From contig JBBHKE010001083.1 of assembly GCA_037447655.1 (NCBI GenBank), positions 1 through 64,000 of the forward strand: a DNA stretch of 64,000 bases, read 5' to 3'. The notes beneath the pieces are model-generated. The model searched no databases. It was not told the origin of the DNA and worked only from the letters and a program-made list of their open reading frames with translations. Shown here one piece after another: positions 1 through 9,567 of the stretch. The translations under genes were made by a program, and so were the position numbers. How positions within the stretch are numbered: the first letter of the stretch is position 1; each line of letters starts with the position of its first letter. This DNA is from Zygnema cylindricum (taxonomy: Eukaryota > Streptophyta > Zygnematophyceae > Zygnematales > Zygnemataceae).

Positions 1-48
1 GTAGGATAACATTGCGCGGGAAAAAAAACCGGGAAAAAAAAAACACCC

Positions 49-1099
49 GCGGACGAATCTGACGATAGTCTTGTCGTAAGTTGTGTTATGGGCTTTTCAT
101 GTGATCTTCTTTTATCGCTACTTTCATCAACAACCGTCGGATCGTTCCGATCTGACGGTTTAAAAAAAAAGGTCGCTCAAAACTCAGAGAAAAAGATCTT
201 TTTGTCCGGTTCTTTTTTCAAATTTAGACATGACGTTTAATTCTCTATCGAAACATGTGCAACTCAACCCTGTTACTATTTTATTCATAGTTGTCCCGTG
301 CGCATAATACGCATGAAACGAAGGAGCGAATACTACGCACGATACGCATTTAAGGATGAAAAAAATGCTATTAAATGCGTACCTGACTATTGACCCGTAC
401 ATTTTCGTACATTTGCGTACTATTTTCGTACATTTTAGTACTTTTAGGGTGTTTGAGGAATTTTAGGGTTTTCTCCTGCGTTTTCAAATATTTATGTTAA
501 ACAACCAACTATTATTCGTACATTAACGTACAGTATCCGTATTTTTCGTACTTTTGACGGATATTATTTTGAGATTTTTAGGGTACATTTTCGTACTTTT
601 CCGTATATTTTAGTTATACGGACTTACATTTTTCGTACATATACGTACGCTGTCCGTATATTTCAGTACTTTTAGGGTTAAAGATGGGGGGATTTTAGGG
701 TGTTTAGGGTACTTCCCGTGCATTTCGTACATTCCGGTAAATTACAGTACAGCTTCCTTACATTATCCGTACTCCTATGTATTTTAGGGTACACATGTCG
801 TACAGCAACGTACATTTCCGTATGTTTTTCGTACGTTTTAGGATTTTTTAAGGATTTTTAGGGTTAAGGGGACGGTTTCCGTACGCTTTCGTACATCGTA
901 CATCGAAAACTAACGAACGGTATGAAAGTAACGAATACTGCGTAGTTTTCGGAAAATACTCGAAATCCGTACGAATAGGACAACTATGATTTTTATTTCA
1001 TTTTGCGGCCGATACAATATGGGTCTTAAGGTAGTATTGTAAAATTTACGTACAACAGGCATATTGTATGGGTGTACTATCACCTGCTTTTGAACTATG
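49..1099. mobile_element. hAT-like TIR element, family D, copy 1 (left end missing, interrupted)
   Basis: About 240 bases at 49-285 and 110 bases at 989-1099 match the intact element at 29009-29463, including the right terminus TTTTGAACTATG. The copy is split by a separate insertion at 286-988. The left terminus CATAGTTCAAAAG is not found, so this end is truncated or diverged. There is no credible coding sequence. Assignment to the hAT superfamily rests on the 8-bp TSD of the intact copy. Confidence 0.75.
286..988. mobile_element. 703-bp TIR element nested in D copy 1, rich in GTAC and TTTAGGG motifs
   Basis: The element begins CATAGTTGTCC and ends GGACAACTATG, an 11-bp perfect inverted repeat. 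It interrupts a stretch that is continuous in the copy at 29.3 kb. The flanks ATTTTATT (278-285) and ATTTTTATT (989-997) look like an 8-bp target duplication with one added T. The interior (about 400-960) is built of irregular CGTACATTTT and TTTTAGGG-type units and encodes nothing. Its first seven bases equal those of family D, so the two are probably related non-autonomous elements. Confidence 0.75.
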
Positions 1100-1813
1100 G
1101 TTTGGACGTGAATCGCCCTTGACGTCACCTCACGTCAACAAAAACGTCGCGATGTGATTCGTGTTGCCGTACGACTAGTCGCCGATGACTCAAATTCGTC
1201 CATACCATTCATTCATTCATTCGGGATACGACTTCATGTTTTTTCAAAGTCGAATTTCTGCATTTCGAAAAGGTTTTACGGAAAAGAAGATGATTTATCA
1301 CAGTTGTCAAGTTTTGACGCACTTGACCGAATGTTTTGTCCGTCGCTACGCTCCAAATCGTATATTTTGTCTGTCACTATGTCCCAAAAAGGTTGACAGC
1401 CGAGCGGTCAACCCATAGATGTTTCATTCGTTAAAATTTCGAAAATTTTACGATTATGCGTTTTTTTTGGGTTTTTCAAACTTTTCGTAAATTTCGTATA
1501 GTTTTCGTGTACGGACAGATTGTACTGAATGTATTTGTACGGACGTACGGAAAGTATGGGTGTAAATTGTACGGACAAGCGGTATGTATTAATTTAAAAA
1601 AAAAAATATACGTTACTTCATTTCCGGGGTCTTATTTGAATTGGATTTTGACTTCTAGACCTTTCGTCCTTACCAAGAACACAAGAAGACACAAAGCCAG
1701 CATTGTGGCCGCCATTGAAGCCCCGCTGTAGCCGCCATTGAAATCACATTTTAGCCTCCGCGAACCTTCGTAAACGCTACCATGCCAAAGATTCGAGGAG
1801 CAAAGTGGGAGCA
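1100..1813. other. Intergenic stretch, nothing recognised
   Basis: Only short overlapping open frames with no recognisable product occur here. About 1640-1813 is less AT-rich than its surroundings and contains GCCGCCATTGAA twice. I see no gene, RNA or element boundary before the LTR that starts at 1814. Confidence 0.5.
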
Positions 1814-2862
1814 TGTTGTAGCTGTAGAAATTAAAGGATCTTTTTAGTATTTTCTAGGTTTAAAGTTGTAAAAGATAAAATACAAAAAAGAAGCAAGGGC
1901 GGTCTACCTCTAACTCCTCTCTTCAACTCCCACACTTGTCGCAATCACTAAAGGTTGGAGAGGGAGCTAGAGCCATGGCTGCCTATGTTGTCCAGAGAGA
2001 GACAAACACTTGTTTTAGTAGGTTAACTAAAATGATACTTGACGAAAACCCAGCCGTCCGTCAAGATAGACATTAGTTGTTAGCTTTATCATAAAAGTCT
2101 ATGACCAATGGTAGGATATATAGGGTTTGACATATATTTAAATAGTTACACGAAAACAAATTCGTTTAAAGGGAACTAGATACGTAGTGCATAGAGACAA
2201 TTCTATGTAGTACTGAGTAAGGTACGGTGACGAAACAGATACCGCGCATTTGTTACGACAGCGAAACAAATACCGCGAAACTATTTTCGACGGCTATAGT
2301 TCAAAGCCGGTTTTGATCGGACGGCCGCAAAAGATGCCAAGGTCGCGAAATAGGATTTTGGCGGTTTGCAATCACCGCCACATCGAATGACACGTGGCAC
2401 AACCACATTGGATTGCGACATCTCTAGTGATTACAATAACGAATCCAAATATGACATGTGTCGACTTTTTGGTCATGTTGTACAATGGCCGTATAGAAAG
2501 TACATCGTCACATGTACTTTTCTGTACGACACAGTATTGTGATTGGTGCCGCACATCAGTAGATAGAGTTTTAGAGAGAGATAGGACTTCAAAAATTTAA
2601 GTAGGTAGCCTCCTCTCTCCGATAGAGCTTCTATACAAAAGGTCAACTTTGAGCCACTATAACTTATTGCTCAAGGGAGCAAATTCAAAGATTCTTTTTG
2701 CTATCGACTCAGAGGAGTCTTGCTTTCACAAGGGTGGAGGTGGTGAGAGTTTTTCTCTTCCATGGTGGCAGTTATTATTCCTGAAACACAAAGGGGTTAG
2801 GGTTATCATAGGGGCTTCGTGTGAGCTTCCCATTCTGAGGACCTATGGAGTTCTCAAAATTG
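1814..2862 (+). mobile_element. Copia LTR, subfamily B (B1), plus orientation
   Basis: Starts TGTTGTAGC and ends AAATTGCA, directly followed by a degenerate primer-binding site (GTTATGAGCCCACC) and gag. Shares blocks with the LTRs at 9807-10984 and 47601-48101: TATTTTCTAGG near the start, a GCCATGGCTGCC block, a TGATCGGACGGCCGC block, and the terminal gag start. An ATGGAG about 20 bases before the LTR end opens the gag frame, as in the other copies. This is the 5' LTR of an element whose remainder is truncated at 3538. Confidence 0.8.
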
Positions 2863-3538
2863 CACGTTATGAGCCCACCCTCTATGGTGCCTATCTTTAA
2901 TGGAACTGGCTTCATACAGTGGGAAAGTATGATGACATGAGCTCTATGTGACAAAAGGATTTACGGAATAGTGAGTGGACGATGAGGCGTCCATCTAGGG
3001 TTTGGAGGAAGCAGATTCACCAGAGATGAAAATTCATCTCCAAAGGAGGAGATAAAGGGAGGACACGTGGTGGACAAAGGAAAATGAGCATAAGACGATC
3101 ACACCGATAGCAACCGGTTTGGCATTCATGTCTCCTATTCCCAAAAACGAGAGAATGATATTGATACCTGGGACTACAACAATATGGCACCAAGCACATC
3201 ATCCTCTGCCATCTTACTGAAGGGCTTGGATCTCCTCATTTGTAGGTAGAGAGGGCATGTGATCTTTGGGTGGCTCTGGTAGAGATGTACTGAAGTGGTA
3301 CGATTCATCAACAACTGTTGGCTGATCAAAATATTAATGTGTATGTATACAAATGGGGGAAGATGTTGGATTTTTGCAATGAGCTTGCTACAGTTTTCAT
3401 GGATTCAAGGTGAGGACTCAAGGTGGATATGGAATTCAGTGGTAGGGATGATTTTTGTTCGAGAGAATACGATTGAGATCCGAAGGGGAGGAAAGAGTGG
3501 GCAAGCCATGGCAACCGGAACTGATTGGAGGAACAAGG
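2863..3538 (+). pseudogene. Copia gag fragment (degenerate)
   Basis: The translation resembles the gag encoded by Copia-A on the other strand. The N-terminal part reads MSPPSMVPIFNGTGFIQWES against MGPPSRVPTFNGSRFIYWEA. A middle block matches the gag segment ending in KMLDYCNDL (here RCWIFAMSL). A last block, ENTIEIRRGGKSGQA, matches ENTMEIRRGGKSIQA. Stops, frameshifts and an internal deletion break it. The gag role (capsid of the retrotransposon particle) is family knowledge. The fragment ends exactly where the Gypsy-2 LTR starts. Confidence 0.75.
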
Positions 3539-3667
3539 TGTAAAAGGGACAATGTAGCACATAACACGCCACAATGCACAGCGGAAAACACTAAGGATCT
3601 TCCCGTAGCAACAGTAGGAGCACACAACTCTAACAGACAAGGTTGCGCTTTATTACTTGGAAGAGAG
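3539..3667 (-). repeat. Gypsy-2 3' LTR, distal 129 bp
   Basis: Matches 18677-18804 of the 5' LTR base for base over most of its length (TGTAAAAGGGACAAT..., then GCGCTTTATTACTTGG). It stops at GGAAGAGAG, where Copia-A is inserted. The LTR resumes at 12473. Confidence 0.9.
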
Positions 3668-4704
3668 TGCAATTCTGTATCCTCCATTGGACTACAGAAT
3701 ATAGGAAGCCTCTAGATAGTATTTAACTAACCACCTTCAAGCCACAACCACTGCTGCTCAAGGAGGCAAACTGACAATTTGACTGCACCCTTGTGCAACC
3801 TGGACTCCCCTGAGTTCGTAGGAAAACGAATATCTGAAAACGCCCAACCAGGTGATAAGTTACGAGGCAGTAAAAATGCCAATTTGTACAAACTCTCAAA
3901 GGGAGAGGTGACTACCTACCAAAATTTTCTAAGTCTTGGTTCTCTTTAATAACTTCTATCTATTGAAGTACGGACCAATCAGATTACTGTACCGTAAAAA
4001 AAGTAATACTGCCGATGTACCTTTTGTACGGCCTATGTATGACAAGACTATTATGCGGACGCGTGTTCCCTTTTCACTTGTCCGTACGTTCCTCGGAATT
4101 CCTATGACCGAATGTCATCTCTCCACGTGGCTCCAGGTCATGCCACGTCACAAAACGCCAAAGTGACCACTCCGAGATTTCGGCGATGATGTGCGCCGTT
4201 GGATTTTATGCGAAACACATTCTTAGCCGTAATAAATACTTGCGCGGCATTTGTTTCGCTTTCGAAACAAAATGCGTGGTATCCGTTTTGAATTAGCATC
4301 GTACGACGTACTTTCTAAAACTGAATCTATGTATGTCGTATACAGTTGTAGTTAAATGGATTTAATTCACCCGAGCTATATATATATTTATCACATACAA
4401 TAGCACTTAGCATTGGTCCTAATCTATTAGGATAAAGCTGACCGCTACCGGTCAACTTGACGAACCGTAGGTACCGGGATCAAATCTGTGGTCCGTCAAG
4501 AATATTTTTAGTAACCTACTAAAAATAACTGTCTGTTGAACTAAGGCAGCCATGGATCAACCACCCTCTCTAACCATCAGTGACTACAACAAGTATGGGG
4601 GCTAGAGAGCGGAGGTGGAGGCAAGTTGTCCTATCCTTTTCTTTTCCTTTTATAAAAACATATTTAAACCTAGAAAATACTCTAGAAATCTATAAATTTC
4701 AACA
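3668..4704 (-). repeat. Copia-A 3' LTR (subfamily A, A1)
   Basis: 1037 bp, TGCAATTCTG...AATTTCAACA on the plus strand; in element orientation it starts TGTTGAAATT and ends TTGCA. It is collinear with 9030-9567 plus 11969-12467. It contains a CTTGACG...GTCCGTCAAG inverted repeat at about 4459-4500 and a GTACGGACCAATCAG block shared with other A copies. Confidence 0.9.
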
Positions 4705-4715
4705 CTCCCCTTATT
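4705..4715 (-). other. Copia-A polypurine tract
   Basis: On the minus strand AATAAGGGGAG immediately precedes the 3' LTR. This is the expected position of the plus-strand DNA primer of an LTR retrotransposon. The same AAGGGGAG precedes the LTR at 9807. Confidence 0.8.
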
Positions 4716-4863
4716 TTCTAGTCTAATTTTAATTTTTCTTTCAACCCGCATTTTTTCGACAATATTTTAATTTAGGAGAGGGCATAGGTTTGGTCATCAT
4801 GTCAGCCACCATTTCTTCATCAGGTCTATACACAAGATTTATAATTTTATTTTCAACTTTTTC

Positions 4864-5274
4864 TCATACGAAGCTTAATTTTATGTCCATATGTTTTGCT
4901 TTGAAATGGTGTTTTGGATTGGCTGCAATTGCAATTATAGCTTGATTATCGCAAAAGATTTTATGCACTCCCTCCTTCATAAATCCTATTTCTTGTAACA
5001 ATGACTTCACCCACATTAGTTCTTTTATAGCAGAACAAGACGCCATATACTCAGTCTCCATAGTAGACTGAGCAACCACCTTTTGTTGCTTACTGCTCCA
5101 ACTGCAAGCACCTTCCCCCACATACAAAACATATCCAGAAGTGCATCTTCTCATAGGTGCATCCCCATAACTGGCATCACTCCAAGTGGTGATATCAGTG
5201 TGCTCCCTCCCAAATGAAACCATAATTCTCTGGTTCCAACTAGATATCTCATGACTCTCTTGGCTGCCTCCCAA
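4864..5274 (-). pseudogene. Copia-A RNase H
   Basis: A 136-residue open segment with the Copia RNase H signature: WSDASYGD (first Asp), CTSGYV, SSKQQKVVAQSTMETEY (Glu), FCDNQA (Asp) and KHMDIK (last Asp). The enzyme removes RNA from the RNA-DNA hybrid during reverse transcription. Upstream sequence (5275-5588) continues the RT-RNase H linker in other frames with stops. The C-terminus is cut by a stop shortly before the polypurine tract. It is part of a broken polyprotein, not a free-standing gene. Confidence 0.9.
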
Positions 5275-5588
5275 TCTCTCTTCCTATGATCATTAAGACT
5301 CCTACTGAGTACTCAAACTGCTGCCGCTATGTCTGGCATGGTACAGTTCATAAAACAGATTTAGCTTCCTACGACCTGTCTGTAAGGGATAGACTTCATA
5401 AACTCTCTCTCCTCTGGACTCATCTGATCGTCTAAGATCATCACTCCTCCTTCTACACTCCCATCACTTACTTTTTTCAAGTCCACGGGAGTGGTACAAC
5501 TGTTAGCATTTTCCATCTGGAATTTCTCAAGCATATTAGCTATTGCTTCTTTCTGAGTAAGTTTGATAATCTTCTTTCCTCTATCTCT

Positions 5589-6323
5589 CTACATTTGGAT
5601 CCCTAAAATATATTTTTCCTCCCCTAAATCCTTCATATCAAATCTTCCCTTAAGATCTTTTTTTAGTCTATTGATCTTCTCCAAAGACTTACTCAACACA
5701 AGCAGATCATCCACATAAATTGCAATAAAAATGACACCATTCTCATCTTCAAACATATAGATAGAATGGTCAGAGCTGATCCGGATATATCCCATATTTG
5801 TGAGAAACTCATCTAGTTTCTTATTCCACTGTTGGGGAGCCTGCTTCAGTCCGTATAAGGACTTTATGAGCATGTAGAATTTGCTCTCTTCTCCTTTTTC
5901 TACGAACCCCTCGGGTTCTCTCATGAAGATTTCTTCCTCTAACTCACCATTAAGAAAAACTGTCTTAATGTCCATCTGGTGTATTTCCATGTCTTCCGCT
6001 GCTGCTAGACTGAGGAGAATCCTTACCGATGGGAACCGAACAACTGGAGCAAAGGTCTCCTCATAGTCAATCCCCTCTTTTTGGGTGAACCCCTTCGCTA
6101 CCAATCGAGCCTTATACCTCTCAATTGTATTATCTGGGTTCAGTTTTAGTTTAAATACCCATTTACATCCAATAGGTTTTCTGTTTGGAGGACAATCCGC
6201 TAGTTCCCAAGTATTTGCTTCCATGATAGAAGCCATCTCATCATTTATGGCTCTAATCCATCTTTCTTTCTCTGGACTATTCACTGCCTCCGAGAAAGAC
6301 TGAGGCTCATCTGGGTGAGACAA
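5589..6323 (-). pseudogene. Copia-A reverse transcriptase
   Basis: A 244-residue open segment carrying the Copia RT (RVT_2) hallmarks in order: CKWVFKLKLNPDNTIERYKA, ARLVAKGFTQKEGIDYEETF, APVVR, DIKTVFLNGELEEEIFM, LYGLKQAPQQW and the catalytic IAIYVDDLLVLS. DIKTVFLNG differs from the usual DVKTAFLNG, but the catalytic aspartates are present. A stop at 5589 cuts it just after YILGIQM, and the downstream RNase H is in another open segment. It copies the element RNA into DNA. Confidence 0.93.
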
Positions 6324-6531
6324 CTTAGTTACCTTATGAGCGGCCTGTTTTTCTTATATTCTTTTACTGCTCCTCCTTCCTCAATCAAACTCCGAAGCTG
6401 GAATGGATGGAAGTCTTGGGTTTCTTCTCACTGTCTCATCGGCTCCCCTGTCCATGGAAGCCGGTTTTGTTCCCGCTTCTTGTATGTCCTCGAGATCCAT
6501 AGGAGAGGTTTTTCGGTGAGTCTTCCGTATC

Positions 6532-7338
6532 TCATATCTCCCCTGAATCTGCAACCACGGTTTCACTCATGTCCCTTTCGGAAACAACCGAGTTCTCCTC
6601 ACTTTCAGACTCAAATCTGATTCTTATCTTCTTTGTATACTTAAAAGGATCAAACGACTTCCTTTCATCCATTACAACTACGTGTTTGACCAGAATGATA
6701 CCTTTCTTTGCTAAGTCATAGACTCTATATCCCTTAACATCCTCATCATATCCCACAAAGTATCCAGGTTTTCCCTTAGCATCTAGTTTCCAATTTTTCC
6801 TATCCGTGTCAAGACTGTAAACTTGGCTACCGAATACTTTAAGGTGCGAGATATCTTGTTTCCTTCCAACCCATCTCTCATAAGGTGTCACTCCCTTTAC
6901 AGCTGAGGTACGGACTCTATTTTTAATGTAGTTGGCACAATTCATTACTTCTGCCCAAAATCTCTTTCTTATTTTCTTGTCTACCAACATACTGCATGCA
7001 CTATCTCCTAGTGTTCGATTCAACCTCTCAGTTACCCCATTTTGTTCCGGGTTATATGGTACAATTTTTTGGTGCTGCACTCCCTCATCTCTCAGATATT
7101 CCTCAAACTGGTTAGGGGTATATTCCCCCCCTTTATCACTCCTTATCCTCTTAATGGGGGTTTCATGCAACTTCTCACTCCAAGCCTTATATTCTTTGAA
7201 GTAAGTTGATGCTTCAGACTTTGTTTTTAAAAAATAGACTCTAGAGTATCTAGACCAGTCATCGGTTATTGTCATCATAAACCTCTTTCCTCCAACTGAA
7301 GGTACTTTTACAGGTCCCCAAATATCTGTGTGGACCAA
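6532..7338 (-). pseudogene. Copia-A integrase
   Basis: A 268-residue open segment. The catalytic triad is visible: D in VHTDIWGP, D in RIRSDKGGEYTPNQF, and E in NGVTERLNRTL. The C-terminal part HLKVFGSQVY and GYFVGYDEDVKGYRVYD is the conserved Copia integrase tail. It inserts element DNA into the host genome. The first residues GEKILDLVHTD lie one frame away from the upstream protease segment, so a frameshift near 7405 separates them. Confidence 0.93.
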
Positions 7339-7340
7339 AT

Positions 7341-7964
7341 CTAATATTTTCTCACCTCTATATGTGGCGGCTTTTGGAAAGGGAAGTCTATGAGCCTTAC
7401 TCGAACACAGCCTCTATAGTCATCCATCATTTTATTATTTCCATTCTGAATGCCTTTTACTACCCCAAGCTTTTTCATTTCACTCAACCTATCAAAATGC
7501 ACATGTCCCAACCGCTTATGCCAAATCATCAACTTAGGAACACCAACATAGTAAGCATTTTTCTTTTCATTACTCAGGTTAAGCCTAAACATTCCTTGGC
7601 TACCCTTATCTGCCGTGAAGTAAACTTCATCCCCATACTTAGTTGTAAAGACTCCCTTTCTAGTGAAGGTATCAAACTCTTTATCATCTAACACAGACAT
7701 AGAGACAAGATTTTTACTCAGCTGCGGAATGTAGAGTACATCTGAGAAAGTAAGTATAGAAGTCTTACCCTCCACTAAGACTTTCAGATCTAGTGATCCC
7801 ACTAGATCTGTAGTAACCACTCTCCCATCCCCATACTCTATCTCTACAGTAGGGATCTTTCTTAGATTAGTGAAAAGTTCTTTATCACGACACATATGCA
7901 TGGATGCACCTGAATCGATAACCCATCCTTCCTGTGGAGCTTCCCGATTGCTCCAAGGGCACAC
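7341..7964 (-). pseudogene. Copia-A protease and GAG-pre-integrase
   Basis: Residues about 15-20 read VIDSGAS, the aspartic protease active site (DSG type), followed by a typical Copia protease pattern: GDGRVV, LSKNLVSMSVL. Near the end WHKRLGHVHFDRLSEMKKLG is the GAG-pre-integrase zinc region. A +1 frameshift at about 7405 makes the last 20 residues nonsense; in the correct frame the sequence runs on into the integrase. Upstream (about 7970-8257) the frame differs from gag by one base. Confidence 0.9.
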
Positions 7965-8116
7965 TTTTGTTTCCGAGGGATCTCCTTCTCCTCCAGGCTC
8001 TCGTCAAGGAGAAGCTCCCCGTCCTCCTCAGATGATTCATCCTCGATTTCTCTTGTCCCTTTAGTAACAACAAGTGCCTTTTTCTTCTCTCTAGAAGAAC
8101 CCCCTCCACGGTTCTC

Positions 8117-8257
8117 TTAGAGCCTCAACTCCGACAACTTGCCACAATCTGCAATGAAGTGTCCCGACTTTTTGCAAAAGTGACAAAGTCCCTTTGGAGG
8201 CCTCGGTCCCCCAGAATGATCTTTTTCCCCTCTGTAAGGTTTCTTTGGGTCCTTGCC
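8117..8257 (-). pseudogene. Copia-A nucleocapsid zinc knuckle, beyond a TAG stop
   Basis: In the gag frame, after the TAG at 8258-8260, the translation continues with a basic stretch and then LCHFCKKSGHFIADCGKLSE, a perfect CX2CX4HX4C zinc knuckle. A TAA follows near 8120. The nucleocapsid binds element RNA. Too short to stand alone, it is the end of the gag domain cut off by the stop. Confidence 0.85.
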
Positions 8258-9049
8258 CTATCGGTCCCCTCCTCTTGCTAGAGCTTGAATGCTTTTTCCT
8301 CCTCTCCTAATTTCCATTGTGTTTTCCTGCACAAGTACCACTTTGTTCCATTTCCATGAACTATCAGGCATTACCTGTACTCGGTACACTATGTTTTTGA
8401 ACTCATCTGGTAATTTCATGATAAGGGTGTTAACTTTTATTTTCATTGTACCTATCCACCCGACACTTTCCATTTCCATATACAAACTAGAAAGATCGTT
8501 ACAGTAATCTAACATCTTTCCTCCTTTGTAAGTGTAACTCACTAGCTTTTGCTCAGCCAACTGGAGCTCCTGAATAGTTCCAGCTCTATAAATCTCCACC
8601 AAACTAACCCACAGCTCCTCGGCCTTGTAAATGTGAAAATGAGGAGTGGCCAAAGCTTGAGTGAGGTGCCTCAGAATGAAGTTCTTGGCAGCCATGTTTA
8701 CATCCTCCCACATTTGAGTATCGTTCTCCACGGTCCTCACGGTCGCCGCTCTCGATACTGTGGCAATTGGAGTGAGGGGTGTCTCCTTCCCTTTCCCTTT
8801 TTCGGACACACTGCTGTCCCCATCATCTGCCTCCTCCGCTAAAGCAGCCGTTGTTGCAAGAAACCTTACTCCTCCAAATCCTGGTGGAGTTCCCAAAGGT
8901 GGACTTTTCACTTGTCCACTGACGATACCCCAATATCGTTTTTCACACAAAGCTCCCATCACCATGGCTTCCCAATAGATGAACCGAGATCCATTGAAGG
9001 TGGGCACCCTAGAGGGTGGGCCCATAACCTGCAATTCTGTATCCTCCAT
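8258..9049 (-). pseudogene. Copia-A gag
   Basis: A 263-residue open segment. Its ATG lies inside the 5' LTR (MEDTELQ from the LTR, VMGPPSRVP from the primer-site region). The central part AEELWVSLVEIYRAGTIQEL and KMLDYCNDLSSLYMEMES is of the UBN2/gag capsid type of plant Copia elements. The same ATGGAG start, in frame with GTTATG, occurs at the LTR ends of the copies at 2844, 48084 and 49592. The frame closes at a TAG just before the zinc knuckle; the family normally reads through to it without a stop. Confidence 0.88.
9015..9029 (-). other. Copia-A primer-binding site, anticodon region of tRNA-iMet
   Basis: Directly adjacent to the LTR the minus strand reads GGTTATGGGCCCACC. This is the complement of the anticodon stem-loop of plant initiator tRNA-Met (GGUGGGCCCAUAACC), not of its 3' acceptor end. 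Drosophila copia and yeast Ty5 are primed by such half tRNAs. Related copies keep the site with few changes: 2863 (plus), 48102 (plus) and about 49562-49576 (minus). Confidence 0.85.
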
Positions 9050-9567
9050 TGGACTACAGAATACAGGAAGCCTCTAGATAGTATTTAACTAACCCACTTC
9101 ATGCCACAACCACTGCAACTCAAGGAGGCAAACTGACAATTTGACTGCACCCTTGTGCAGCGTGGACTCCCCTGAGTCCGTTGGAAAAAGAATCTCCGAA
9201 AACGCCCAACCAGGCGATAAGTTACGAGGCAGTAAAAATGCCAATTTGTACAAACTCTCAAAAGGAGAGGTGACTACCTACCAAAATTTTCTAAGTCTTG
9301 GTTCTCTCTAATAACTTCTATCTATTGAAGTACAGACCAATCAGATTACTGTACCGTACAAAAAGTAATACTGCCGATGTACCTTTTGTACGGCCTATGT
9401 ACGACAAGGATATTAAGCGGACGCGTGTCCACTTTTCACTCGTCCGTACGTTCCTCGGAATTCCTATGACCGAATGTCATCTCTCCACGTGGCTCCAGGT
9501 CATGCCACGTCACAAAACGTCAAAGTGACCACTCCGGGATTTCGACGATGATGTGCGCCGTTGGATT
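9030..9567 (-). repeat. Copia-A 5' LTR, inner part (A2)
   Basis: Collinear with 3668-4190. It stops at GTTGGATT, where element C1 is inserted; the LTR resumes at 11969. Confidence 0.9.

Noticed and set aside
400-960. True interstitial telomere tract
   Set aside because: TTTAGGG units are scattered and irregular, not in tandem, and lie inside a TIR element.
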